A stretch of DNA of 64,000 nucleotides from Pteria penguin (GCA_035048485.1 CM068580.1:41653585-41717584), one strand, 5' to 3'; shown: positions 1 to 18,300, counted from the first letter of the stretch. The notes: generated by a model from the sequence alone, not told the origin. Made by a program: numbers and translations.

Positions 1-166
1 GAAAGATCATATTCTAGTAAAATGGCATGTTGTGTGATCCTATTATCATTCATCTGATCTACGGTATATTTCTTCCTGTTTATTGGGTTATACAATATCA
101 GATTTGGTCTTTACAAGCTGTTTAGCATTCTTTACATTAGTTAAACCTCGTATGATACAGACTCAC

Positions 167-380
167 CGTTCTCGCATTTGTATTTGCATGATTTGTCAAG
201 GGTACCAATGGTGTCTACCAGCTCCCCCAGTGCTTCTCCAACTTTATCAAACATTCCGTCGATGTTACCATTCTCGCTGGCTACCAACATTTCATCGAGT
301 AGCTCTTTAGACACACCTCGACAAAAACCAAACATCGTGGTCAATGTCAGTATGAAAGACACCGGCTGTAGCAGATCCAT
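167..380 (-). CDS. First coding exon of a small secreted protein, possibly group XII phospholipase A2-like (partial)
   Basis: Seen: on the minus strand an ATG at 380-378 in a strong context (A at -3, G at +4) opens 71 codons that end at a consensus donor (exon ends at 167; intron starts GTGAGT at 166-161). The frame is left in phase 1. The first ~20 residues (MDLLQPVSFILTLTTMFGFC) are a good signal peptide. An acidic/hydrophobic amphipathic stretch (VSKELLDEML...GMFDKVGEALGELVDTIG) follows, and the exon ends with K-x-C-K-Y-K-C-E-N. Reading upstream reaches only a GTG, so 380 is the first ATG. Family knowledge: secreted group XII phospholipases A2 have a signal peptide, a helical stretch with a 'VGxAL' flavour, then C-x-(Y/F)-(K/R)-C-x-(N/D)-G before the calcium loop and His-Asp catalytic helix. 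Inference: this would be their exon 1. The catalytic residues would lie in exons beyond the left edge and are not visible, so enzyme function cannot be claimed. Another small secreted Cys-rich protein is the main alternative. Confidence 0.5.
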
Positions 381-1580
381 TCTCCAACACTCAGTGCACA
401 CGCGAATCTACAATGACAACAGTAAACTGAAAGTACATGTGCTGTCTTGTTTACCTTGAGGATTCAATGTTGCAACACGCTTTATTAAATCCCGATACGA
501 CTAAGCGCTCTGATAACCTTGATGGTTAAAAATACGTTTTATGTTTCGATTGGATGAAAAGAAAGATGATAATTTAAAAGAAAGTGGTGTTTATTGAATT
601 GTCACTCGAATCATTTAACCCTTCACCCTTCCTTGCATGTCTTGTGTAACTACATTCAAGTTTTTTAATAAAATCAAATTACAATTTGGAAGGAATATAA
701 AGAACAATAACGCTATGTTATTGCTCTACCTTCTTACCACAGGCTCCTTTACTGTACTGTTACTACAACCGTCAAAAAGGGCAATATAATTATTAATTAA
801 ACATGGAAAAAAATTATTGAACTTTTAGCAAAACATTCAGTATTGTTATATTCCAGGTCTGATGTTATACAGTGACATTTTCAAGACGTTAGTCCTAATT
901 CATATCATGTGTATAGCTTTGAAATATCTTCTTTTCGTCTATATGTTTTGGACATTCAGGTACAGGTATGATTAACCAAACAGATCCCCATTCCTCCCGA
1001 CCACCAGGTGCAAACTCTCGTGTCCAGAATTCCATGAAAGTCCCCTTTAATTTATTGAACAGTGAGATTGTCACTATAACATAACGACGGCTAAGTACTT
1101 CTGACTGTATTTTATATCAGTCACATGCATTCCCTTCTCAGAGCGGAGGTCGTAAAAAGTACTGCATCCGCGGAGAGTTCAACTTGCGTTCTGTGACGGT
1201 GGCAATTCCTGTAAAGTATTAGTCCAGATTCATTTAGTGTTTGAGCTTTGAAACATTTTTAAGCTGTGGTGCGTGTTTGCTGGTATTCATAACCGGGTTT
1301 GCAGGCTGCTCTGAACTACCGGTATGTATCGGTGAATCCATGCTTTAAACCTGAATATTCCTATTACTAAACGGTTGGACTTTGTTTTGGAGGTAACAAG
1401 ACCAGGATGTGTGACATTATCACTTTTGGACTGGTGTACCACAGTAACATATCAACACATATAGTTATATGTGTGTTAGACAAACGTGCACAATGACAAA
1501 ATGAAGAGAAATACACAAAAGTGGCTCAATTTATGAATACAGAGGATATGATAACTGATGATATATTGCTGCTTCTTTTT
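381..1580. other. Non-coding upstream flank of the minus-strand exon
   Basis: This is the 5' side of the minus-strand gene whose first coding exon ends at 380, so its 5' UTR and promoter should lie here. I see no convincing TATA box, CpG-rich patch or open frame. A modestly GC-richer patch lies around 1130-1210. No repeat family was recognised. Confidence 0.4.
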
Positions 1581-2002
1581 ATTAGTTCCCCTGAACTGGG
1601 GGATTTTGTATCAAACTTGGTAGGGATGAAGTATTCAAAATAGTGTTCTTAATTTTAGGCTATATCCGTCAAAAGATTGATCCAGGACGGGGCAACATAT
1701 GCCCCAGAGAGTCTCCTTCTTTGACAAACTTCTTCAGACCAGCTGCATAGATCACCAACCTGAATGTAATAGAGTGATTTTGATGGGTGTCTTAATTTTT
1801 TTTTTAATTCCATCACGAGATCAATTCATTAATTATAAGTGTTTTAGAATGATGTGATGTTGTTTTTGGTTCTATTTTGAAAGATACTTTCTGAAAAGAA
1901 TATATTAGTCAGAATTCATTCTGATACTTACTAAATATCTCATGTGCTGACTGCTCAAGATGCTCAGGTGAGCAGAATAGGCCCATTGGGGTCTCTTGTT
2001 TA
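1581..2002 (+). repeat. Dispersed repeat copy ending in CTCAGGTGAGC...GTCTCTTGTTT
   Basis: The segment opens with CCCCTGAACTGGGGGATTTT and runs to GATGCTCAGGTGAGCAGAATAGG...GGTCTCTTGTTT. Both the start ('tgtatcaaacttggtaggga') and the short palindrome GCTCAGGTGAGC near the end are like high-copy repeats I associate with bivalve genomes. A related AGGTGAGC-containing end lies near 56992-57000. There is no coding capacity. The boundaries and class (non-autonomous transposon or Helitron-like) are inference. Confidence 0.4.
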
Positions 2003-2037
2003 TGTTTTAATATATATGTATTTCATTTTATTATATA

Positions 2038-2213
2038 TAATGCAATGTTGTCACCCGCAGCAACGAGAAATCTTTTACATGTGAACGTCTGCCGTGACAC
2101 TATATCTCAATTTTCACAGTCTCACCCGAAAGACAGGACAGGTTGGTTAATCAGAGTCGAACTCGAGGCCACTTAACCCGAGACCCAGCATGTTGTCGGC
2201 TAACACGTCTCTA
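2038..2213 (-). mobile_element. Degenerate tRNA-derived SINE, minus strand
   Basis: On the minus strand a diverged tRNA-like head (GGCCTCGAGTTCGACTCTG, a decayed B box) is followed by the body motif shared with the better copies at 26.0, 46.9 and 55.3 kb: 'tctttcgggtgagactg', then 'cacggcag' and 'gtaaaagat'. The 3' tail is lost. This is an old, probably inactive insertion. Confidence 0.6.
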
Positions 2214-3129
2214 GAGTATTATTCGGCTTTTTAATATGATGATGAGTTGTTGTTCTCATCCATTTATCTAGTTTTATTTTTTATTTATATACATATATGT
2301 CTTTTTATTTACTTGTTTACCAACTTATTTATCTACTTATTTGATACAACCAAAATTCGTAGATATATTGTTCTGTGAGCCATTTCATTTCAATTAAATT
2401 AGCTTGTTGAAAATATTCAAAATATGTTAAGCAAGAATTGCAAGATAAAAATTGAGAGTCCTTCCTCTGTTTCCAAAAAAAGCTGATCAAATCGACTGGA
2501 CAGTGTTTATCAACAACAGTAACTATTATAAACATGTTTTTGAAGTTTAAGTTGGCACATGACGGAATCATTTTACCTTTAATGCCCGTTATCTAGTCTA
2601 ACACACCATTTATGGTTTATGTCCTCTGTACATAAGCCTCCATCAAAGTTCAACTCATAAAAAGTTATCTCTCTTTAACTGTCATATTCCTTCACAACGT
2701 ACTCCTCGCTCTAGTCGATAAACACGGAATATCAAATAGATCCTTTCTTCTGCCAGTAAATCAAATCCGTGTGAATAGCCAAGATAAAGCATGGCGTAGA
2801 GAAAATCATTTAAGTTTTATTAAGTTCATTTCTCTTGACATTTTGATGGTTCGACTTTTTCAGATAGGCATCAAAAATAATCTCGCTCATAAAATAAATC
2901 ACACCCTTAAATTACAAAATAAAACAGCAACAATAGAGGCACCGGACAAATTTTAAAACTGGCGTCAAATATCCAAACAAACTTTGATTTCAAATTAGAT
3001 ACTATGAGTATATCAAATTCTATTTAGAATTATACAAAATTCTTACATGTTGAATAAATATGTCAAACAAGGTGCTGAAACTATACATGACAAGATTGAA
3101 GATGGCGATGGAGAGGCGCCGGTGTTAAA
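2214..3129. other. AT-rich non-coding spacer
   Basis: Very AT-rich sequence including TATTTA-type low complexity near 2280-2345. The short open frames on either strand show no domain, signal or codon pattern. No gene is called. Confidence 0.4.
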
Positions 3130-3850
3130 AGATGCCGATAGGTGAAGGTACCGATGTGCATACTGATACTGATAGTTGAAAGTGCATATGTTTACAGTGT
3201 CATCGATGGTTGAAGGTACCAATGTATACAGTGGTACTGATAGTTGAAGGTGCCGATATATAAAGTAATGCCAGAAAGTAACAGGCGTTAATGTGTACAG
3301 TAATACTAATATTTGAAGGTGTCAATTTGTACTGTGGCACTGATGCTTGAAGCATCCAGTATGAATTGTGGTACTGATAGTTGTAAGTGCCAATGTGTAC
3401 AATGTAGGTGCCAATTTGTACAGTGGTACTGTTAGTTGAAGTTGTCAATGTGAACAGTGGCACCGATAGTTGAAGGTGTCAATATGTACACTGGTATTGA
3501 TAGTTGAAGGCTTCAATGTGAACAGTGATACCGATGGTTAAAGGTGACAATGTATATAGTGGCATTCATATTTGTAGATGCCAATATATTTAAAGTGACA
3601 ATGTGTATAGTGATTCCGATAGCTGAAGGTATCAATGTGTACAGTAGTATATGATATTTGAAGGTACATCTGTCTGCAGTGGATCTGATTATTGAAAGTC
3701 TCAACGTGTACAGTGGTACTGATAGTTGAAGGTGTCAATGTGAACAGTGGAACCGATGGTAGAAGGTGCTGATGTATACAGTGGTACCGATAGTTGAAGA
3801 TGTCAATGTGAACACTTGTATCGACAGTTGAAGGAACCAATATGCACAAA
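3130..3850 (-). repeat. Degenerate ~34-bp minisatellite
   Basis: About twenty diverged copies of a unit near 34 bases, built around 'GATAGTTGAAGGTGTCAATG' plus 'TGTACAGTGGTACT'. Because 34 is not a multiple of 3, the array stays open in several minus-strand frames (around 3200-3463 and 3513-3888) and yields His/Ile/Thr/Tyr-rich pseudo-peptides. Spacing drifts and many units are truncated, so the array is old. Confidence 0.8.
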
Positions 3851-9117
<5,267 letters not shown>

Positions 9118-9322
9118 AGCATTGCATGTAAATTCATATCTTTTCAACGGACCCACCCGAATAAGTGAAGTATCTTTTACATCCCACGCCTACCGTGACA
9201 TGGGCCCTCGGTTTTGCTGTCTCATGCGAAAGACAACACACCGGCGTACCCATGGTGGGAGTCAAACACGGGACATTTTGGTCACAATTCGAACTCCTCT
9301 TTCACTGAATTGCACCGATTCA
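9118..9322 (-). mobile_element. tRNA-derived SINE copy lacking its tail, minus strand
   Basis: Read on the minus strand, the A-box relic is near 9300-9320 and the B-box region near 9260-9290. Then come the conserved body (GTCTTTCGCATGAGACAG), 'gtcacggtaggcgtgggatgtaaaagata', and 'gggtccgttgaaaagatatgaatttacatgcaatgc'. The element stops there, without the ACGTAAAA/ATCAATCA tail of full copies. It is clearly the same family as 26.0, 46.9 and 55.3 kb. Confidence 0.75.
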
Positions 9323-12300
9323 TTTCAGAATGAAAATTAGTACTAAAATGCAGGTTTTAAGAATGAAAAAGCAATTTGAGGATTACCATTATTTTTCATT
9401 TGACGATAATGTAAATCTTCAAGTTTAAAGAAAAGAAAATACAAAATCACGCATGTTTGGCCATTAAAAAACAGCAACTAAAATGTATTGAAAGAATGAT
9501 CAATATGCATGAAATTAATGACTGATAAAAATAGTTTGTGACTGTCGATGAATATAAATACGATGAAATGAAATATAAATATGTTGAAATGAGAATGGGA
9601 TACGAGTAGTATTTGATCACAGCGTTGGATTCTGCTAGATCATTATGTGATTAACATAGACCCTACGATGATTTGGCATTTTATACATACTCCCCGACCT
9701 CTTACCATGATATTCGGTTACTAACACACTACTCTTCATCTCTATTTATGAAGAAGGTTTTGAAAAGACGGGTATTTTAACTCTACTTAATCATGTAAAT
9801 GTAGAAATGTGACAGATTAATATCGTAAATCATTAGTCAGGAGTTGTTCTTGTTCTTCATTTGATCCGTTTGGGGTGAGAGCGACCGTGTATTTACTTCG
9901 GGCGAGTAGTATTCACATTACAGCGCCTATGCAATAAAACATCAAGTCGCCAAAATAACACTCTAGGTTTTAATGCCCTTTCAATTCCTGAGATTTCTCA
10001 ACTTTTTTGGGTTTTGAAGCTTGTTTGATTTGTAGGAAGAAACGCCTTTTTTAAATTAAGATTTTATAAACTTTCCATACCAGTTATCAGGTTTTTTAAT
10101 CTCAAGCTAAAGTTGTACAAAACGATATAGAAACTTAACCGTGACACGTAATACTGATTGAATCATAACTTGTATTCAAATGGACATAAAAAATGCTAAT
10201 AAATTCTTCTTCGATATAATGTCCTCAAATACAAATACAAAGATAGATTATTTCCCCGCTGTGTGTCGAAACGATGTTTTTAACTACAAAATTAATTATC
10301 TATAAACATGTAATAGTGTAAAAACTGCGGTGTGGAATAAAAGTTAAAAGCCGTACCCTTTAAAACGATCCTACCAGTGGGTAATGAGGCCATCTAGGAG
10401 AATATAATACAATTTACATATCTAATACAAGAAAAGGGATAAATAATGATTTGACGGTCGGTGCTTTATGCTGCATTTTAAATGATTAATGTTTTTGAAA
10501 CAAAATCGCTGTAGATTGTTGAGTCACCATGAATAATGATGAATATGTGAATGCACTGCGATCGTTTTTGCTGTTTGTAAACAAGGCTATGTACCCATTG
10601 TTTTAAAAAGAATTCTAATTACACCTTCTTTGAATAGGGCAATCGGAACGTCTTTGATGTGTAGCATCTGTGGAATTTAATTAATGTCCATATGTGTAAT
10701 GTGGGGTTTCTTCAACGGCAATTAAACTGTGATAAGAAAAAGAGAGGCTCTGTTGCAAATAACGATGACTATTGAAAAAAGGTACCGTGTAACAACGATG
10801 CAGCATAAAGACGGACTTGTCATTGGGATCAATGATTTGTTTATAAATCAATTCGTGCAAGTTCTCTACTCAGTTATATAACACTAGCGTTTGTATTCGT
10901 GCTGAATTCTCTACTATACACATGCACGAAGTTCTGGATAGCTCTCATTATTCCTCGTAAAAAATAATCCAACTACTTGTATAATGTTATTTACCTGGAA
11001 ATTACTTTTTATTTTACTTTCATATTGAGTCATTTAGCCCCATAATTTTCTCATTGGTGATATCAAAGCTTATAATTTCATTAAAGAGAAAAGTGCTTCC
11101 TTGTTACACCACTTACAAAATTATTCCGTTTTTTTTGAGTAATAAAATTTTCATGTTCTTAAAATGCTGAACAATATTAGGAAGGTACTTGTCCGGATTA
11201 AGATGTATACAATATGCCTCTCCAAAACTTTTCGGAAAGAAAGAGAAAAAAAAGAAAGAAAGAAAACAAACAAAAATATTTGTATCATGTTAACCAGGTA
11301 AACTTGTAAAACTTCTTTCAATAAAATCTGTTGAACTATTGCACCGAATAAATACGCAAATTTACAATAAGACAAGAGTCACTTAAGAAATGATAAAAGT
11401 CAACATTCAAATCGATTTATCTTTACACACGGGAGGTGTCTAGCTAGTCGAAATCTGGTGCCGAGAACTACCTACAAAAATCTCAAAAACAAGCAAGGGT
11501 CAGAAATAAAATGATTGACTAGGTATAAAAAGGATTCAAGTAATCCCCCAGCGCGCCGCTATCGATCTCAAACATAAACGGAATGTTTCGGGCACCAAGA
11601 TGGTCATGTGACCTTACGTCACAATCCTGTCACCTATAACAGACGAGGGTTCTATGGAGCTTTTTATGCTTTATTATTATTATTATTTGCCTGTTTGTTT
11701 CTTTAGGTTTTGTTTGTTTATTTGTTTTCGACAAGGACTTTTTTGTTGGGTTTTTGACAGTGTTTTAATTTGACCTTTTTCTAATTTGAGAAAATACTAC
11801 ACTAAATGTGTGCTGCAGATTGTTATTTTTCGATCTTCTTTTCCCCATAAACCCAAATTCTAGAGATGGCGTTTATATCTACTCAGCAGAGTTTCCAAAT
11901 AAGGCATACATTCTTCTGCCTTCTAGCTGTATCACAGTGCCGTTGTTACTTCAACGAACGCATACACATGTACAGGATGGACATAGAAACTAAGCCGATA
12001 ATATTTAATACAATTGTAAATAAAGTTGTCAGACATATTTGATTCATCCAAATTACTTGTACAATCTTAGATCTATTTTCATCATTTGCAAACTCTTTCC
12101 AGAAAATTTCTATCAATGAACTTGCGATTCCAAACTGGCTGTATCCAAACACTCAGACTTACAACAATGTATATTAATTTCATGAAATTATATTAATGTT
12201 TAAAGCAGATGAAATAAGTGAAATGAATGATATATACTCTTTTTCATGCCAATAAACAGCTTGTATGGCTTGGTAATGCTGAGAGATTGCTTTGTGAAAG

Positions 12301-12481
12301 TCTGAAAGCAAAAGATCAGACTCGATCAACACACAGTATATTTTGACAAGATGGTGGAGCGCGAATGCACTTAAGTTAAACATTTTAATTTCAAAATTTG
12401 AAAAGGGTGAGGTGTCAGACATTGATCTATTCATCAAAGTGTAGATCAGACTTACTTATATAGTGAAGAATGTGCATCAAG
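9323..12481. other. Non-coding spacer
   Basis: AT-rich, no gene recognised. GAAA-rich low complexity lies near 11236-11275. Short open frames on the minus strand (11151-11375, 11946-12152, 12180-12437) have no supporting features. Confidence 0.4.
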
Positions 12482-12495
12482 TACACACACACACA

Positions 12496-12537
<42 letters not shown>
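12482..12537. repeat. (AC)n(TC)n compound microsatellite
   Basis: About nine AC dinucleotides followed by about twenty TC dinucleotides, directly before the dispersed repeat fragment at 12540-12600. Confidence 0.95.
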
Positions 12538-12539
<2 letters not shown>

Positions 12540-12541
<2 letters not shown>

Positions 12542-12600
12542 CCTACAAATAAAATGACAACATATCCTTGTGGTCAAGGCCGCCGTCAATAGTAATGTCA
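12540..12600 (+). repeat. Fragment of a dispersed repeat (shared with 45418-45460)
   Basis: Contains TACAAATAAAAT, a short gap, then GTCAAGGCCGCCGTCAA. At 45418-45460 the same two blocks occur in the same order (TACAAATAAAAT, then ATCAAGGCCATCGTCAA). Two copies in one window indicate a moderately repeated family of unknown class. Confidence 0.55.
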
Positions 12601-12734
12601 ATAGATCGGAAGTGTAGCACCTTTGACAATTATTTTTTCTTTAATATCTTTTTATTGAAATGCAAACGAATAACCTTACATAACATACGAAGTAACTGAT
12701 CTCAATGTCAAGGGTACCAAACAGCATTCTCAGT

Positions 12735-12960
12735 GCCATGTCATTATCATATATAGGAAGATCGTGTCATTCAGCAGTATATCAAATTTCATGTTTTATG
12801 ATCATGTTCATGAAGATCATTCAGCATATTTAATTTCATGTCATTATCATACTGAGAAAGGTAATATTACCTAGTATTATTAGTTTCATATGTCATTAAT
12901 TTTTCCTGAGAAGATCATGTTATATCATATTATTGTTTTATGATTTTTGTGATAATTATG
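12735..12960 (+). repeat. Degenerate ~50-bp tandem repeat
   Basis: Three to four diverged units built around 'AGATCATTCAGCATATTTAA', 'TTTCATG' and 'TCATTATCATA', spaced about 45-55 bases apart. No coding potential. Confidence 0.55.
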
Positions 12961-15373
12961 CTGACGATGATCGCGCAATTCTGAACAATGTGGTAGGACT
13001 ATTGACAAACAAACATCTTAAACAACTGTGTTCACGTTCTACCTTCATGTTCAAATGTCAAGGTTAAGAAAGGACTCTTTGAAATTTATCTTATCTGAAG
13101 CCATAAGGATATGGAGATTGAAGAAAATAAGTTCCCTAGTACTTATAACATAAAAGTTGAAGACTTTACATTATTATTTTTAATTTCGAAATTCTCTATG
13201 TCAAGTTTGGGATTATCTGAAATTATCGCATTCAACGTTTTGAGTTTAATTTGTTTAGAAAAATGGCGTAAGATATAATCGTTTAGATCTACTAGCTCTG
13301 GATCAAAGTCGAGATAAAACTTTAAGATATTCGTTTTCATAAATCTTATTTTGTAAGGTTGTTAAGGTGGGGAAAACAAGTCCCGAACCAAACATGTATT
13401 TTAAGACTAAACTTTTCTATATATTGAAGTTCAAATGTCAAGTTTGACGATATATTTCAATGCATCTTTGAAGAAGATTAAGTACATGTTCTCCCATAGA
13501 AAAGTTAAATCGTTTCATCAAGGTCAAAGGTCAATCCTAATATAATATTTAGATGTTGTACACGTAATGATATCTAATACATTTTGAATTACACGGTTGA
13601 TAACATTAAATGCTATAATTCATATTTGTCTATACAGAAATTAAATGAGTTTCGTTTAGTGCTTTCAAGGCCAAGGTCATAGTAGACTCTGAGTGATGTA
13701 TTTTTAACTTTTCGTCGTGACAAACCGCTATGTAAGGTCAGAAGATTACAGTTAAAGTGCTTTACCCGCAGCGTTTTTAACAGAGACGTACGATTGGATA
13801 TCATCAGTTTATAGATTGGTTTTCGTTGGCAATACAACTTGCCAGTACTTTTATGCAATTTATTCATCACTTCAAGTTTTATACATACAAGGCTATACTA
13901 GATATAAACTATTTCCATAAAGTGCACGAAATCTCTTCACACTAAAGATGACTTGCATTTCATAAGAATTTCCATTGTTTACGACATGATAATGCAGTTT
14001 ATCTCTGCTTGCAGTCTTACCTTAACAAAAGATATATATTACACATGATAATTAATAAATGCATCATACCTGTTTATTTTGTTTTATATTGATTTCGAAA
14101 AATATCAATATTTCATCCTTCGGAAAATATATAGCAAAATGATTTAAATCTTGAAATTGAAAACAATGTTGAAACAGTTTTCAGTGTCTTCAGAATTATG
14201 ATCGAAATACTCTGCTTGACTATTTATAAACAGTTGATATATATCTAGTTTGAAGCTTTGCCATTACAATGCATTAGCATTTACCGACACCTATTCTATA
14301 TTTAAAGTATGACCGATAATCGTCAGTTTTAAACTATTTTTCATGTATGGCGACACGAAAGCAGGTTACAGTTCTTTCCAACTTTATCACAAGGCCAACG
14401 ATGGAACCCGAATCAGAAATACATATATATATTTTATGCACTTCATTTCTTAATTAGAATGACCATGACCTTTAATTTTAGATGCTTACTGCTTAAAGAT
14501 CAAAGGAAGTGATCAAGCCCTAAGTCCTCGTTGCAGTGAGTTCGATTGCAATCTACATTGGTCAAGGTGTGTGTGCAGGTACCCAATCACACATGAAATT
14601 TAATGTGCAAAATTAAAGAAAAAATTCACATCGTATGAGTTAATGTGTTTGTTTAATTGGTTATGCCACATAAATAAATATTTATAAAAATGAAAGCTTA
14701 GATTGTCCTTACATGTGCGAATGAAATTTAATAGTATTCTTATATGAAATTAAGCATTGTCTTGCAATAAAATAAAGTTTTCCCCAAATGTGTTCATTGC
14801 TCATTTATAACATAACTACAATAAATAAATGGCACCTACTTACTCTGAATAGAATAAAGGGCTATTCAAAAACAGCACAGAACAACCTCAGCGTACATAT
14901 AGTTTACCATGTGTGTTCTAGTTACATGAATTTTAATATAGATATCTGCTACAAAACAACTCTTTAAATGTTATTTTCTCTGAGGAGTTTTATTAGTTTT
15001 ATTTCATACGAATTGCGGGGGATTTATACAATTAAATGAATGAATGTATTTTGATATTTAAAAATATTCCTTGTGGAAATAATGGTATCAAATTATGAGA
15101 TTCCGTAAATTATTTTAGCGACATACAAAATTTAACAGCTATCTTATACTCACTCTTGGATGCCACAGTAACAAACTACCAGTAATTTTCGTATTTTTAC
15201 TTAGCAGAGTAGGGCTCGTCAAAACTTTATCGGGAGGGAGGGTTATGTTTAGAGTGTTACTATAAACCAACCCCCCCCCCCCATTCTATACAGAGTAACT
15301 CTACTTCAATCTAACATGCATTGTTGAAATACATGTATTTTTGTGAAGTCTGCAAGTAAAGGGAATTCATGGC
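12961..15373. other. Non-coding spacer with a GTCAAGGT-rich patch
   Basis: No gene seen. Between 13040 and 13740 the words GTTCAAATGTCAAG, AAGGTCAAAGGTCA and GGCCAAGGTCA recur, as in a decayed dispersed repeat. One of them (13521-13533) reads exactly AGGTCAAAGGTCA, a DR1 arrangement. A run of C lies at about 15271-15282. Confidence 0.4.
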
Positions 15374-18300
15374 GGTTGTGAATAGCAAAACAGGAGAAGC
15401 TTACTCCCAGACACCAGGTTTCACCTCTGACAGGGGACGCTTACTAATCCTAAACACCTTATCTGACCTCTGACAGGAGAGGCTTACTCCTCCAAGATAC
15501 CAAGTCTCACCTCTGACAGAGGAAGCTTACTCCTCCCAGACATCTACTCTCACCTCTGACAGGAGAGGCTTATTCCTCCCAGACATCTACTCTCACCTCT
15601 GACAGGAGAGGCTTACTCCTCACAGACATCTACTCTCACCTCTGACAGGAGAGGCTTACTCCTCCCAGACATCTACTCTCACCTCAGGCAGGAGAGGCTT
15701 ACTCCTCCCAGACATCTACTCTCACCTCTGACAGAGGAAGCTTACTCCTCCCAAACATCTACTCTAACCTCTGACAGGAGAGGCTTACTCCTCCCAAACA
15801 TCTACTCTCACCTCTGACAGGAGAGGTTTACTCCTCCCAGACATCTACTCTCACCTCAGGCAGGAGAGGCTTACTCCTCCCAGACATCTACTCTCACCTA
15901 TGACCGGAGAGGCTTACTCCTCCCAGACATCTACTCTCATCTCTGACAGGAGAGGCTTACTCCTCCCAGACATCTACTCTCACCTCTGACAGGAGAGACT
16001 TACTCCTCCCAGACATCTACTCTCACCTCTGACAGAGGAAGCTTACTCCTCCCAAACATCTACTCTCACCTCTGACAGGAGAGGCTTACTCCTCCCAAAC
16101 ATCTACTCTCACCTCTGACAGGAGAGGCTTACTCCTCCCAAACATCTACTCTCACCTCTGACAGGAGAGGCTTACTCCTCCCAGACATCTACTCTCACCT
16201 CTGACAGGAGAGGCTTATTCCTCCCAGACATCTACTCTCACCCCTGACAGGAGAGGCTTACTCCTCCCAGACATCTACTCTCACCTCTTGCAGGAGAGGC
16301 TTACTCCTCCCAGACATCTACTCTCACCTCGTGCAGGAGAGACTTACTCCTCCCAAGCATCTACTCTCACCTCTGACAGGAGAGGCTTACTCCTCCCAGA
16401 CATCTACTCTCACCTCTTGCAGGAGAGGCTTACTCCTCCCAGACATCTTCTCTCACCTCTTGCAGGAGAGGCTTACTCCTCCCAGACATCTACTCTCACC
16501 TCTGACAGGAGAGGTTTACTCCTCCCAGACATCTACTCTCACTTCTGACAGGAGAGGCTTACTCCTCCCAGACATCTACTCTCACCTCTGACAGGAGAGG
16601 CTTACTATTCCCAGACATCTACTCTCACCTCTGACAGGAGAGGTTTACTCCTCCCAGACATCTACTCTCACCTCTGACAGGAGAGGCTTACTATTCCCAG
16701 ACATCTACTCTCACCTCTGACAGGTGAGGTTTACTCCTCCCAGACATCTACTCTCACCTCAGGCAGGAGAGGCTTACTCCTCCCAGACATCTACTCTCAC
16801 CTCTGACAGAGGAAGCTTACTCCTCCCAAACATCTACTCTAACCTCTGACAGGAGAGACTTACTCCTCCCAAACATCTACTCTCACCTCTGACAGGAGAG
16901 GTTTACTCCTCCCAGACATCTACTCTCACCTCAGGCAGGAGAGGCTTACTCCTCCCAGACATCTACTCTCACCTATGACCGGAGAGGCTTACTCCTCCCA
17001 GACATCTACTCTCATCTCTGACAGGAGAGGCTTACTCCTCCCAGACATCTACTCTCACCTCTGACAGGAGAGACTTACTCCTCCCAGACATCTACTCTCA
17101 CCTCTGACAGAGGAAGCTTACTCCTCCCAAACATCTACTCTCACCTCTGACAGGAGAGGCTTACTCCTCCCAAACATCTACTCTCACCTCTGACAGGAGA
17201 GGCTTACTCCTCCCAAACATCTACTCTCACCTCTGACAGGAGAGGCTTACTCCTCCCAGACATCTACTCTCACCTCTGACAGGAGAGGCTTATTCCTCCC
17301 AGACATCTACTCTCACCCCTGACAGGAGAGGCTTACTCCTCCCAGACATCTACTCTCACCTCTTGCAGGAGAGGCTTACTCCTCCCAGACATCTACTCTC
17401 ACCTCGTGCAGGAGAGACTTACTCCTCCCAAGCATCTACTCTCACCTCTGACAGGAGAGGCTTACTCCTCCCAGACATCTACTCTCACCTCTTGCAGGAG
17501 AGGCTTACTCCTCCCAGACATCTTCTCTCACCTCTTGCAGGAGAGGCTTACTCCTCCCAGACATCTACTCTCACCTCTGACAGGAGAGGTTTACTCCTCC
17601 CAGACATCTACTCTCACTTCTGACAGGAGAGGCTTACTCCTCCCAGACATCTACTCTCACCTCTGACAGGAGAGGCTTACTATTCCCAGACATCTACTCT
17701 CACCTCTGACAGGAGAGGTTTACTCCTCCCAGACATCTACTCTCACCTCGTGCAGGAGAGGCTTACTCCTCCCAAGCATCTACTCTCACCTCTGACAGGA
17801 GAGGCTTACTCCTCCCAGACATCTACTCTCACCTCTGACAGGAGAGGCTTACTCCTCCCAGACATCTACTCTCACCTCTGACAGGAGAGGCTTACTATTC
17901 CCAGACATCTACTCTCACCTCTGACAGGTGAGGTTTACTCCTCCCAGACATCTACTCTCACCTCTGACAGGAGAGGCTTACTCCTCCCAGACATCTACTC
18001 TCACCTCTGACAGGAGAGGCTTATTCCTCCCAGACATCTACTCTCACCTCAGGCAGGAGAGGCTTACTCCTCCCAGACATCTACTCTCACCTCTGACAGG
18101 AGAGGCTTACTCCTCCCAGACATCTACTCTCACCACTGACAGGAGAGGCTTATTCCTCCCACACATCTACTCTCACCTCAGGCAGGAGAGGCTTACTCCT
18201 CCACAGACATCTACTCTCACCTCTGACAGGAGAGGCTTACTCCTCCTAGACATCTACTCTCACCTCTGACAGGAGAGGCTTACTATTCCCAGACATCTAC

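Noticed and set aside
381..401. Seven extra N-terminal residues for the left-edge exon
   Set aside because: They start from GTG, not ATG; the ATG at 380 has a strong context and starts a clean signal peptide.
16288..16591. Two 86-codon frames with identical counterparts at 17363-17666, resembling a repeat protein
   Set aside because: The peptide period (43 residues) simply mirrors a 43-bp DNA repeat read through three frames; no start or splice context and no domain.
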